A stretch of DNA of 64,000 nt. It comes from Nitrobacter hamburgensis X14 (GTDB lineage: Bacteria; Pseudomonadota; Alphaproteobacteria; Rhizobiales; Xanthobacteraceae). Both the position numbers and the translations under genes were made by a program. This document shows, piece by piece, positions 1 to 10,221 of the stretch (its first letter is position 1; each line of letters starts with the position of its first letter). The notes under the pieces are model-generated. The model did not search any database. It saw only the letters and a program-made list of their open reading frames with translations, and was not told the DNA's origin. Where the stretch lies: NCBI RefSeq assembly GCF_000013885.1, contig NC_007964.1, positions 1,226,001 to 1,290,000 on the forward strand, given 5' to 3'.

Positions 1-1
1 A

Positions 2-151
2 GCCGAGCAATACAAGGCGGCGCACGAGGCGGTGGTCCGCGTCATCGAGGTCGACGACTTCGCGCCGGAGGCATTGTCCCCGATTTACAAGAAGCCCGCC
101 GGCGTGCATCAGGTCGTGCAGGAGTTGAGTGAGACGAGGGCGGTAGGCTGA
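2..151 (+). CDS. C-terminal end of a beta-oxidation operon gene (probably acyl-CoA dehydrogenase)
   Basis: Only the last 49 codons are inside the window, ending in TGA whose final A is the first base of the next gene's ATG (TGATG overlap), so translational coupling with the thiolase is likely. The tail reads ...IYKKPAGVHQVV...ETRAVG. It carries no catalytic motif. In related genomes an acyl-CoA dehydrogenase commonly precedes this thiolase and FadB pair, so that identity is inferred from position, not from the residues seen. The reading frame is open from the first base of the window. Confidence 0.5.
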   Translation, partial: AEQYKAAHEAVVRVIEVDDFAPEALSPIYKKPAGVHQVVQELSETRAVG

Positions 152-1434
152 TGGTGCGTCCGGTCTATATTATCGACGGCAGCCGAACCCCCTTCCTGAA
201 AGCGCGCAGCGGACCGGGGCCGTTCACGCCGGTCGATCTGGCGGTGCAATGCGGACGGCCGTTGCTGGCGCGGCAGCCGTTCGCGCCCGACGCGTTCGAT
301 CAGGTCATCCTCGGCTGCGTCAACGTCATCGCCGACGAGATGAACCCGGCCCGCGTCGCCGCGCTGCGGCTCGGCATGGGCGAGGCGATGGTGGCGTTCA
401 CGGTGCAGATCAACTGCGGCTCGGGCATGCAGTCGATGGACACCGGCTACCGCTATATCCGCGACGGCAACGCCAACCTGATCCTGACGGGCGGCGCGGA
501 GGCGTTGAGCCATGCGCCGCTGGTGTGGCCGCAGCAGGGCGTGCGCTGGTTCGCAGGCGTCGCCGGCGCCAAGGGCATCGTTGCGAAAATCAAGGCGATC
601 GCGAAAGCGCGGCCGCCCTATTTCAAGCCGATCATCGGGCTTGAGCGCGGGCTGACCGATCCGATCACCGAACTCAACATGGGCCAGACCGCCGAGGTGG
701 TCGGCCACCTTTTCGGCATCACCCGCGAACAGTCCGACGCCTACGCGGTCGAAAGCCACAAGCGGCTTGCGAAGGCGCAGGCCGAAGGCTGGCTCAAGGG
801 CGAACTGGAAACCGCGTTCGCGCGCGACGGCAAATTCTACGATCACGACGACGGCGTGCGCCCTGAGTCCTCGATGGAGACGCTGGCGAAGCTGAAGCCG
901 GTGTTCGAGCGGCCGTGGGGCCAGGTCACCGCCGGCAATTCGTCGCAGATCACCGACGGCGCCTGCTGGACCATTCTCGCATCGGAGGATGCCGTCATCA
1001 AACACGGTCTCAAGCCGAAGGCGATGATCATCGACAGCCAGTGGTCGGCGCTCGATCCCTCGATCATGGGGCTCGGTCCGACGTTGTCAGTGACCGAGCT
1101 GTTGAAGCGCAACAAGCTATCGCTCCACGACATCGAGACCTGGGAGCTCAACGAAGCCTTCGCCACGCAGGTGCTCGGTTGCCTCGCCGCGTGGAAGGAC
1201 GAGAAATTCTGCCGCGAGGTGCTCGGCCTCGACGGTGCGGCCGGCACGATCGACCGCGCCAGACTCAACGTCGATGGCGGCGCGGTCAGCCTCGGTCATC
1301 CCGTTGGTACTTCGGGAAACCGCATCGTGCTGCATCTCGTCAACGCCATGAAGCGGCTCTGCACCAGGCGCGGTATCGCCAGTGAATGCATCGGCGGCGG
1401 GCAGGGCGGTGCCATGCTGATCGAGATGGTGTGA
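151..1434 (+). CDS. fadA: Acetyl-CoA acetyltransferase (thiolase, beta-oxidation type)
   Basis: Thiolase of 427 residues that cleaves 3-ketoacyl-CoA to acetyl-CoA and a shortened acyl-CoA in the cytoplasm. The nucleophilic Cys is in NCGSGMQ (Cys89). The C-terminal catalytic His lies in SLGHPVG (His383) and the second active-site Cys in ECIGGGQGG (Cys413), so all three catalytic residues are present. Length is slightly above the usual ~390-400. The start overlaps the stop of the upstream gene by one base and the FadB-like gene follows after 7 bases, so the three are co-transcribed. FadI and FadA types cannot be separated from motifs alone. Confidence 0.93.
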   Translation: MVRPVYIIDGSRTPFLKARSGPGPFTPVDLAVQCGRPLLARQPFAPDAFDQVILGCVNVIADEMNPARVAALRLGMGEAMVAFTVQINCGSGMQSMDTGYRYIRDGNANLILTGGAEALSHAPLVWPQQGVRWFAGVAGAKGIVAKIKAIAKARPPYFKPIIGLERGLTDPITELNMGQTAEVVGHLFGITREQSDAYAVESHKRLAKAQAEGWLKGELETAFARDGKFYDHDDGVRPESSMETLAKLKPVFERPWGQVTAGNSSQITDGACWTILASEDAVIKHGLKPKAMIIDSQWSALDPSIMGLGPTLSVTELLKRNKLSLHDIETWELNEAFATQVLGCLAAWKDEKFCREVLGLDGAAGTIDRARLNVDGGAVSLGHPVGTSGNRIVLHLVNAMKRLCTRRGIASECIGGGQGGAMLIEMV

Positions 1435-1441
1435 GGACGTC

Positions 1442-3532
<2,091 letters not shown>

Positions 3533-3577
3533 GGCGACGCGTGATAATGCCTTCGACAGACCGATGACGGACGCCCC

Positions 3578-4042
3578 ATGACTGACGCTCCTATGACCGA
3601 CGCAACGGCCGTCCACGCCCCGGCGATCACTGAGACCGCGCCGCTCGGTGAACTCTGCACGCGCACGCTGGCGATGCCCGCGGACACCAACCAGAACGGC
3701 GACATTTTCGGCGGCTGGCTGCTCAGCCAGATGGACATCGGCGGCGGCATCTTCGCGTCCAAGCTCGCGAAGTCGCGCACCGTGACGGTCGCGATCGACG
3801 CCATGAATTTCCGCAAGCCGGTGTTTGTCGGCGATCTCGTCTCCGTGCATGCCACGCTGGTCCGCATCGGCAAGACCTCGATTACGGTGCATCTGGAAGC
3901 CTGGGTGATGCGCCGCAAGGAGATGCAGTTCATCCTCGTCACCGACGGCAAGTTCACCTATGTCGCGATCGACGATCAGGGCAACCCGCGGGAAGTCCCG
4001 CAGCGGCAAGTCCCGCAGGCCGACCGGCCGGTTCCGGCGTAG
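3578..4042 (+). CDS. Acyl-CoA thioesterase, YciA-like hotdog fold
   Basis: A 154-residue single-hotdog acyl-CoA thioesterase. The active-site region reads NQNGDIFGGWLLSQMD, where the Asn and Asp positions match the YciA/BACH family that hydrolyses short- to medium-chain acyl-CoA to free acid and CoA. It lies 45 bases after fadB and probably belongs to the same operon, releasing CoA when acyl-CoA accumulates. The 5' end contains a near-tandem repeat of ATGACNGACGC with three ATGs at 3564, 3578 and 3593. The first is out of frame, while 3578 and 3593 are both usable, so the N-terminus is uncertain by five residues. The last ~12 residues are a polar tail. Confidence 0.88.
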   Translation: MTDAPMTDATAVHAPAITETAPLGELCTRTLAMPADTNQNGDIFGGWLLSQMDIGGGIFASKLAKSRTVTVAIDAMNFRKPVFVGDLVSVHATLVRIGKTSITVHLEAWVMRRKEMQFILVTDGKFTYVAIDDQGNPREVPQRQVPQADRPVPA

Positions 4043-4253
4043 TCGGCATCCCACTTCTCGCAGTCAGGTCATTCCGGATGGCTTGCACGGCAAGGCGATT
4101 CGGAATCCAGCAATCCGACGGGTCATCAAACCTCGACGGATTCTAGTTGCGTACGCGAGAACCATGTCCATATCCTGATGGTACGACAGGGAACGTTTCT
4201 TCCCGATGCCCGTTATTTGCGCGGCCTCCCGGCCGGAAAAATGCGAGTGGGAC

Positions 4254-4490
4254 ATGTCGAATACCTATATCATCGAAGTCGGTTCGGAATCCGCCGGCAT
4301 TGTGGTGCGCGATCGCGCCGGGTTCCGGTTCTTTTCGGCCTCTCGGCGGTTTAGCTCCCTGGACGGCAAGCTGTTCCGCAGTGCCCGTGAAGCGGAGCGT
4401 GCCGCGAAGAAGCGCGCGTTGTCGCAAAAATCCGCGTGTCCCGATTTCGTGAAATCGCTCCGTCGGGCGTTACCAAAATTTCGATTTTGA
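4254..4490 (+). CDS. Conserved small hypothetical protein
   Basis: A 78-residue basic protein starting MSNTYIIEVGSESAG. I chose the ATG at 4254 because the hydrophilic family-like N-terminus begins there. An upstream in-frame ATG at 4206 would add 16 residues of non-conserved character. The middle part (RDRAGFRFFSASRRF) and a Lys/Arg/Ala-rich stretch (REAERAAKKRA) resemble a short unknown family I associate with Bradyrhizobiaceae. No signal peptide, membrane segment or metal motif is visible. It stands alone between the beta-oxidation operon and glpD. Function unknown. Confidence 0.6.
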   Translation: MSNTYIIEVGSESAGIVVRDRAGFRFFSASRRFSSLDGKLFRSAREAERAAKKRALSQKSACPDFVKSLRRALPKFRF

Positions 4491-4687
4491 CGTTGCCCGG
4501 CGCGCAAATAACGCGTTGACCGCTTCACCCGACATCAGCACCATGGGACTTCCGTAGGTCTTGAGGGGCTGCAGTGTCCGGGCTTGCCCAGCGTCAATCC
4601 GATATCCTGAACATCGCCCGCGCGTTCGGCAGCGTCGTATGGTGTTTTGACACCGGTATTTTGCATTAAAAAACGTAAGGGGCGTCC

Positions 4688-6232
4688 GTGGGTCAGGTTT
4701 TCGACCTCGCTATCATCGGCGGCGGCATTAACGGGTGCGGGATCGCGCGCGACGCGGCGGGTCGCGGCAATTCGGTCTTCCTGTGCGAAATGAACGATCT
4801 CGCCAGCGGCACCTCGTCGCTGTCGACCAAGCTCGTACATGGCGGGCTGCGCTATCTCGAATATTATGAATTCCATCTGGTTCGCGAGGCGCTGATCGAG
4901 CGCGAAATCCTCTGGCGGATCGCGCCCCACATCATCCGCCCGCTGCGCTTCGTGCTGCCGCATCACGCGGGCTTGCGGCCGACATGGCTGCTGCGGCTCG
5001 GCCTGTTCCTTTACGATCACATCGGCGGGCGCAAGCTGCTGCCGCCGACGCGCTCGCTCGACCTTAAGCGCGACGAGGTCGGCAAGCCGCTGGTCCCCGG
5101 CCGCTACCGCAAGGGTTTCGAATATTCGGACTGCTTCGTCGACGACGCCCGCCTCGTCGTCCTCACCGCCCGCGATGCGGCCGATCGCGGCGCGGATATC
5201 CGGACCCGGACGCGCGCGGTCGAGACCCGTCAGACCGGCGGCCTCTGGCACCTCACGGTCGAGGACACGCTGAGCGGAGAACGCAGCACCATCGCGGCGC
5301 GGGTGCTGGTCAACGCGGGCGGCCCGTGGGTCGAACGGGTGCTGGGGCTCGGCGCCGGCGTCAACACTCGCGCAAGAGTGCGGCTGGTGCAGGGTTCGCA
5401 CATCGTGGTCGGAAAGCTTTACGACCACGACCGCGCCTACATCTTCCAGAACAGCGACGGCCGGATCGTGTTCGCGATTCCGTATCAGGACGATTTCACC
5501 CTGATCGGCACCACCGATCGCGATTACGACGGCGATCCCGCCAGGGTGAAGGCCTCGGACGAGGAGATCGCCTATCTCTGCGCGTCCGTCAGCGAGTATC
5601 TGGCGAAGCCGGTGAAGCCGCAGGACGTGGTCTGGACCTATGCCGGCGTGCGGCCGCTCTACGACGACGGCGCCAGCGAGGCCAAGGCCGCGACCCGCGA
5701 ATATGTCTTCGAACTCGATACGCCCGGCGGCACGCCGCTGCTCTCGGTCTACGGTGGCAAGATCACGACCCATCGCCGGCTCGCAGAAGAAGCGCTGGAA
5801 AAGCTGTCGGCCTATCTGAAGGGCACCAAAGCGCGCGAGGGCTGGACCGCGAAGGCGCCGCTGCCGGGCGGCGACATGGCCGTGCCGGCGGTCGCGGCGC
5901 TGACGGCGGCGTTGATGCGCGACTATCCTTACCTCGCGCCGGCGCACGCGAACCGTCTCGCGCACGCCTATGGCACCCGCGCGGCCAAGGTGCTGGGCGC
6001 GGCGAAATCCATGGCCGATCTCGGTCGGGGATTCGGCGGCACACTGACCGAGCGCGAGGTCCGCTATTTAATCTCCGACGAATGGGCCTGCACTGCGGAC
6101 GACATCGTCTGGCGGCGCTCCAAGCTGGGCTTGCGGATGTCCGCGGCGGAGATCGCCGCGCTCGACGACTGGTTCGCCGCGCAGCGGACGCAAGCCAAGC
6201 GTCCCCAGCAGGAAGCAGGAGCGCGATCATGA
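4688..6232 (+). CDS. glpD: Glycerol-3-phosphate dehydrogenase, FAD-dependent (aerobic)
   Basis: A 514-residue membrane-associated flavoenzyme oxidising sn-glycerol 3-phosphate to dihydroxyacetone phosphate and passing electrons to quinone. The FAD-binding motif IIGGGINGCGIARDAAGRG is at residues 9-27, followed by the family signature SGTSSLSTKLVHGGLRYLE. The DAO domain continues to about residue 370, and the C-terminal alpha-helical domain contains the signature LTEREVRYLISDEWA. The start is GTG at 4688 with AAGGGG eight bases upstream. No glpFK or regulator is adjacent, so it appears to be a single transcription unit. Confidence 0.95.
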   Translation: MGQVFDLAIIGGGINGCGIARDAAGRGNSVFLCEMNDLASGTSSLSTKLVHGGLRYLEYYEFHLVREALIEREILWRIAPHIIRPLRFVLPHHAGLRPTWLLRLGLFLYDHIGGRKLLPPTRSLDLKRDEVGKPLVPGRYRKGFEYSDCFVDDARLVVLTARDAADRGADIRTRTRAVETRQTGGLWHLTVEDTLSGERSTIAARVLVNAGGPWVERVLGLGAGVNTRARVRLVQGSHIVVGKLYDHDRAYIFQNSDGRIVFAIPYQDDFTLIGTTDRDYDGDPARVKASDEEIAYLCASVSEYLAKPVKPQDVVWTYAGVRPLYDDGASEAKAATREYVFELDTPGGTPLLSVYGGKITTHRRLAEEALEKLSAYLKGTKAREGWTAKAPLPGGDMAVPAVAALTAALMRDYPYLAPAHANRLAHAYGTRAAKVLGAAKSMADLGRGFGGTLTEREVRYLISDEWACTADDIVWRRSKLGLRMSAAEIAALDDWFAAQRTQAKRPQQEAGARS

Positions 6233-6277
6233 CCGTCGCCCTCGACTTGGTCACGCGCGTGGTCGAGGGTGTTGCGG

Positions 6278-6340
6278 CTACTCCGCCGCCTGCGTTTTGC
6301 CGTGGAGTGCCGGATAGTCGGTATAGCCGCCGGGCGACTC
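6278..6340 (-). pseudogene. Remnant of the 3' end of an old yellow enzyme (NemA-type) gene
   Basis: Immediately after the DUF1993 stop codon, the minus strand reads in frame ESPGGYTDYPALHGKTQAAE followed by TAG. GYTDYPAL is the characteristic C-terminus of N-ethylmaleimide/alkene reductases of the old yellow enzyme family. The rest of that ~365-codon gene is absent, so this is the tail of a gene lost by deletion or replaced when DUF1993 arrived. The match is short and based on recognition of the family terminus, so confidence is moderate. Confidence 0.6.
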
Positions 6341-6844
6341 TTATTTCACGCCCATGAAGTCTCGCTTGCCGATCTCGAGGCCGTTGTGGCGCAGGATGTC
6401 GTATGCGGTTGTCGCGTGGAAGTAGAAATTCGGCAAGGCAAAATGGCTGAGATACTGCTGACCCTTCAGCGTCATCGTCTTGTCCGGGCCTGCGGGGAAG
6501 GTCACATCGCGATTTTCCGCGCCTTCGAATTTAGCCGGCGCGGCATCCTTCACGTAATCCGTCGCCTTGGCGAGGCGCTGCTGCAACTCGTCAAAGGTTT
6601 TTTCCGTATCCGGCGTGCTCGGCACCTCCGAACCGCTCAGCCGCGCGCAGGTCTTCACGGCGAAATCGCAGGCGATCTGGATCTGGCGCGTCAGCGGTAG
6701 CATGTCCGGATAGAGCCGCGCGGTCAGCAGCGTTTCGGGCGCGATTTTCCGCGCGACGGCATGGGCTTCGGCTTTGCTGAGAATGTCGGAGAGGGCACCG
6801 AGCGTTTGCAGGAAGGCCGGCGCGGCGGAATCGTAAAATGACAT
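6341..6844 (-). CDS. DUF1993 domain-containing protein
   Basis: A 167-residue protein starting MSFYDSAAPAFLQTLGAL, matching the DUF1993 family of four-helix DinB-like proteins of unknown function. Family-like segments are LPLTRQIQIACDFAVKTCARLSG and the C-terminal FALPNFYFHATTAYDILRHNG. I chose ATG at 6844; the longer frame to 6931 adds a non-family leader. The gene abuts the tail of a lost old yellow enzyme gene. DUF1993 genes sit near oxidoreductases in other proteobacteria, but no function can be assigned here. Confidence 0.85.
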   Translation of the reverse strand: MSFYDSAAPAFLQTLGALSDILSKAEAHAVARKIAPETLLTARLYPDMLPLTRQIQIACDFAVKTCARLSGSEVPSTPDTEKTFDELQQRLAKATDYVKDAAPAKFEGAENRDVTFPAGPDKTMTLKGQQYLSHFALPNFYFHATTAYDILRHNGLEIGKRDFMGVK

Positions 6845-7038
6845 GGGATGCTCTTTTTGTTCGATGATGCGGGGTGAAGACGAGATACAGCACAGCGCGC
6901 CGCCATCTGCACATGGGGAGCCGCGCCGCATGCCGCAACCTCCGCCATGGCCGGAATAAATCCAGCCATGGCGGAATTTTTGTCGATCGCTTCGCGGTCG
7001 GGATCGCCGCTGACGCTGCGCCCGAATGACCGCTACGC

Positions 7039-8343
7039 TTAACGATGCGGCCGAACCGGACGCGGCGGCTCCGCCGTCGCCTCAGCCGGCCCTGCCGGGG
7101 GTGCGGCGTGACCACGCATACGCGCCAGCAATTCGGCGGTCGGCCAGGAATCCGCAGGCTGGCCGTACTTGACCTGCATCGCCTTGACTGCGCTGCGGGT
7201 CTGCTGGCCGAGCACGCCGTCGACCTTGCCGACGTCGTAGCCCGCCTTGACCAGCAACTGCTGCAATTGCTTGATCTGCGCGAAGGTGAGTTGCGCCACC
7301 TGCGCTGACGGCTTTCGCATCGGCGCAGCGCCTGCGATGCGCGTGGCGAGATAGGCGGCGGTGGTGGAATAGATCAGCGAGTTGTTCCACTCTGTGTACG
7401 CGCCGAAATTGTCGTAAGCCAGAAACGCCGGGCCGTTGCGTCCCATCGGCAGCAGCAGCGAGGCCGGAAGCTGGTCGTGCGGCAGCGGTTTGCCGTCGGC
7501 GAAAGCGACGCCCCACGCCGCCCACTGGCTGCGCGGATGTTTGCTGGTGAGATCGGCCTGATCCCAGGGAAAATGTGAAGGCGCGTTCGGCGATACCCGC
7601 ACCTCCTGCAGCCACGGTTCGCCGCGTTTCCATTTCAACCCCGTCGCGATGTAGTTCGCGGTCGAGCCGATCACGTCGGCGGCGCTGTGGATCAGATCGC
7701 GGCGGCCGTCGCCATCGTAGTCCACGGCGTAGTCGTAGTAATGCCGCGGCAGGAATTGCGTCTGGCCGAGTTCGCCGGCCCACGAGCCGATCATTTCAGA
7801 CGGTGTGAGATCGCCGCGGTCGACGATCTTCAGCGCGGCAATGGTCTCGTCGTGGAACATCTCGGCGCGGCGGCAGTCATAGGCCAGCGACACCAGCGAG
7901 CGCAGCGTCGACAGCTTGCCCTGCACCGCGCCGAAGTCGCTCTCCAGCGCCCAGAACGCGGTGATCACCGCCGCCGGCACGCCGTATTGCTTCTCGGCGC
8001 GTGCAAACGCCTGCGCGTGCTGCTTGATGAGCTTCTGCCCGCGCACCCGCCGCGCTTCCGAGGCCATGCGGCCGGCGAACTGCGTGAACAGTTGCCCGAA
8101 CACGCGCTGGCCGCGATCGCGGTTCACGATGCCCTGATCGTAGACCATGTAAGGCGCGGCCGCGCTGATCGCGCGCTGCGACACGCCGGCTTTTTGCGCG
8201 TCCTGTTCGAGACCGCGCAGAAATTGCGGAAAGCTCATGCCGTTGTGGCACGACGCGCCGCGCTGGGCGAGCGCGGGGGAGGCGAAAGCGAGGGTGGCGA
8301 GCAACACGGGGACAATGGCGAACGGAGAAAATCGAAGGAGCAT
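7039..8343 (-). CDS. Lytic murein transglycosylase, MltB family, with peptidoglycan-binding domain
   Basis: A 434-residue exported enzyme that cleaves the MurNAc-GlcNAc bond with 1,6-anhydro ring formation. The start at 8343 gives a clean Sec signal peptide (LLATLAFASPALAQ). The catalytic Glu is in FWALESDFG (Glu134), followed by the SLT_2 core (LGQTQFLPRHYYDYAVD, DGRRD, WAAWGVAF). The C-terminal ~60 residues form a PG_binding_1 domain (LQQLLVKAGYDVGKVDGVLG). The in-frame sequence between 8344 and 8514 is non-coding and holds a dispersed repeat. A second MltB lies at 51591, and a decayed copy of this gene's C-terminal domain lies just upstream at 8570-8672. Confidence 0.92.
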   Translation of the reverse strand: MLLRFSPFAIVPVLLATLAFASPALAQRGASCHNGMSFPQFLRGLEQDAQKAGVSQRAISAAAPYMVYDQGIVNRDRGQRVFGQLFTQFAGRMASEARRVRGQKLIKQHAQAFARAEKQYGVPAAVITAFWALESDFGAVQGKLSTLRSLVSLAYDCRRAEMFHDETIAALKIVDRGDLTPSEMIGSWAGELGQTQFLPRHYYDYAVDYDGDGRRDLIHSAADVIGSTANYIATGLKWKRGEPWLQEVRVSPNAPSHFPWDQADLTSKHPRSQWAAWGVAFADGKPLPHDQLPASLLLPMGRNGPAFLAYDNFGAYTEWNNSLIYSTTAAYLATRIAGAAPMRKPSAQVAQLTFAQIKQLQQLLVKAGYDVGKVDGVLGQQTRSAVKAMQVKYGQPADSWPTAELLARMRGHAAPPAGPAEATAEPPRPVRPHR

Positions 8344-8446
8344 TGTGAATCCCGGTGCGTCATGGCCGGACAAAAGCGCGAAGCGCGTCTTCGCGAAGAT
8401 AGTCCGGCTACCTATCCGAAAAAGAATCGACGCAACTCTTGTTTGG

Positions 8447-8477
8447 ATGGATTGTCGGGTCAAGCCCGGCAATGATG
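8447..8477. repeat. Dispersed palindromic repeat (ATTGtCGGG-tcaag-CCCGGCAAT type)
   Basis: An imperfect palindrome with 9-nt arms (8451-8459 and 8465-8473) around TCAAG, one mismatch. It is the widespread alphaproteobacterial short interspersed repeat built around ATGGATTGCCGGG...CCCGGCAATGACG. It lies in the leader of the minus-strand MltB gene and would add a spurious N-terminal extension if read as coding. The 8344-8820 intergenic stretch otherwise holds only the peptidoglycan-binding remnant and the soxC leader. Confidence 0.7.
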
Positions 8478-8569
8478 GAATTTGCACGAATTGACGTACG
8501 CGCTTTTTCGTCATTCACCGATACGCAGTTGCGCATCTGTGGGCACGTGAACGCGACAAGCACTGCGCC

Positions 8570-8672
8570 GTGAATCCGCCGGCAGGCCGTATTTGATTTT
8601 GGCCTTCATCGCCGTGCGAATCCGGGCCGAGCAGGTCCTCGACCTCACCGACATCCAAGCCCGGCATCACCG
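8570..8672 (-). pseudogene. Decayed peptidoglycan-binding domain fragment (MltB C-terminal copy)
   Basis: On the minus strand one frame reads LDVGEVEDLLG and a second continues IRTAMKAKIKYGLPADS. Together they line up with DVGKVDGVLG...SAVKAMQVKYGQPADS at the C-terminus of the intact transglycosylase at 7039-8343. One frameshift separates the two halves and nothing else of the gene is recognisable. I read it as a leftover of a duplicated or replaced transglycosylase. It is too short to have any product. Confidence 0.55.
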
Positions 8673-8740
8673 GCTTGTTATTTTACAAGCATACTGACCG
8701 GCAGGCTACTCTGCCGTGCGTGTTTTTGCCACGGGAACTT

Positions 8741-8761
8741 CGAGTTGAGCATCGAGTTGAG
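8741..8761 (+). promoter_or_regulatory. Paired direct repeat CGAGTTGAG upstream of soxC
   Basis: CGAGTTGAG occurs at 8741-8749 and again at 8753-8761, a 12-bp period, about 60 bp upstream of the soxC start. A small hairpin CGGCAG-gctact-CTGCCG precedes it at about 8699-8716. Closely spaced direct repeats before an inducible operon can be regulator sites, but nothing here identifies the protein. Confidence 0.3.
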
Positions 8762-8820
8762 GCTTCACTAGGCGTAGTGCGGTTCTCAATTGATAGTGGA
8801 ATCTCTTGAGGGAGAGCAAC

Positions 8821-10221
8821 TTGAATAGCAATGAAAAGGTCGTTTATGACGATCAGGCTCGCCGGATGTTCGAGCAGATGGTTTCGGCCGAACAGCGCCA
8901 TATCGCGCAGCGGCTGCAAGAAGATTGCGAATGTAAAGAAGGGATGTTCCCGCGTCGCGCGATATCGAGCCGACGCGGCTTTTTGTTTGCAGCAGGCTCA
9001 ATCGTCGGAGTAGCGGGCGCATCCAGGATCGCTCGTGCCGAAACGCCGAAGGCTCCGCCCGGGGCGGTCCTTTACGATGTCCCGGCCGACCCGACCAAAG
9101 AACAGGGACGGCCCGTCGCCGATGGAAGCTATGGAACGAGGTCTCAATTCGAGACCGAAGTTCGCATGCGTTATCCGACGCCCAACGAGAACACTTCCTG
9201 GAGTCTGACTCCGCTCGATAAAAGCCTCGGCAATATCACGCCATCGGGGCTCCACTTCGAACGTCATCACGGCGGTATCCCCACGATCGACCCGGCGAAG
9301 CATAACCTGTTGATCCACGGTATGGTGGATCAGCCGATGACGTTCTCAATGGCCGATATCAAGCGGCTGCCTTCCGTGACTCGCAAGCATTTCATCGAGT
9401 GTTCCGGCAACGGTCTGACGGAGTGGAACAAGCCGACCATGAAGACCGTGCAGGGAACGCACGGACTGCTCAGCACATCCGAATGGACCGGCGTTCAGTT
9501 CGCGACGTTCGCGCGCGAGACCGGATTGAAGGTTGATGCGGCATGGGTGCTGGCCGAAGGCGCCGATGCCGCCGTCATGACGCGCAGCATTCCCATGGAG
9601 AAAATGCTGAAGGACGCCCTCATCGTTTACGGACAAAACGGTGAAGCGCTACGTCCCGAACAGGGCTATCCCTTGCGGCTTCTTCTTCCCGGTTATGAGG
9701 GAAATACCCACATCAAATGGCTTCGCAGGCTGCAGGTCAGCGACAAGCCGTTCATGACGCGCGAGGAGACCTCGAAGTACACCGATCTTCTCGGCAATGG
9801 TAAGGCGCGCATATTCAGCCTGGACATGGACGCCAAGTCGGTCATCACGTTTCCATCGGGAGACATGAAACTGCCGGGCCCGGGTTTCTACGACATCACG
9901 GGCCTTGCATGGACCGGGCGCGGGCGAATCCAGTCTGTCGATGTCTCGGTCGATTCAGGAAAGACCTGGTATCCGGCGCGACTGGAATCGCTGGCCGAGC
10001 CCATGTGCACGGTGCGATTCAGTTTCCCGTGGATGTGGGATGGAAAGACCGCGGTTCTGCAGAGCCGCTGTACCGACGAGACCGGTTATGTCCAGCCCAC
10101 CCTCAAGCAGCTCATCGCAATCCGCGGTGATAACGGGCCATTTGGTTCGATCTATCACCTCAATGCGATTCAGAGCTGGGCCGTCAGCGAGGCGGGAGAT
10201 GTGACCAATGTCCATGCATAA
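8821..10221 (+). CDS. soxC: Sulfite dehydrogenase molybdopterin subunit (SoxC-like)
   Basis: A Tat-exported molybdenum enzyme of about 466 residues in the sulfite oxidase fold. The twin-arginine signal is SSRRGFLFAAGSIVGVAG. The conserved Cys ligand of molybdenum is in FIECSGNGLTEW. The dimerisation domain follows (WTGRGRIQSVDVSVDSGKTW). I place the start at TTG 8821, preceded by GAGGGAGAG; a TTG at 8806 is in frame but lies upstream of that ribosome-binding site. The next gene overlaps by 14 bases and encodes the cytochrome partner. The pair would oxidise sulfite in the periplasm and reduce cytochrome c. No soxXYZAB is nearby. Confidence 0.88.
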   Translation: MNSNEKVVYDDQARRMFEQMVSAEQRHIAQRLQEDCECKEGMFPRRAISSRRGFLFAAGSIVGVAGASRIARAETPKAPPGAVLYDVPADPTKEQGRPVADGSYGTRSQFETEVRMRYPTPNENTSWSLTPLDKSLGNITPSGLHFERHHGGIPTIDPAKHNLLIHGMVDQPMTFSMADIKRLPSVTRKHFIECSGNGLTEWNKPTMKTVQGTHGLLSTSEWTGVQFATFARETGLKVDAAWVLAEGADAAVMTRSIPMEKMLKDALIVYGQNGEALRPEQGYPLRLLLPGYEGNTHIKWLRRLQVSDKPFMTREETSKYTDLLGNGKARIFSLDMDAKSVITFPSGDMKLPGPGFYDITGLAWTGRGRIQSVDVSVDSGKTWYPARLESLAEPMCTVRFSFPWMWDGKTAVLQSRCTDETGYVQPTLKQLIAIRGDNGPFGSIYHLNAIQSWAVSEAGDVTNVHA

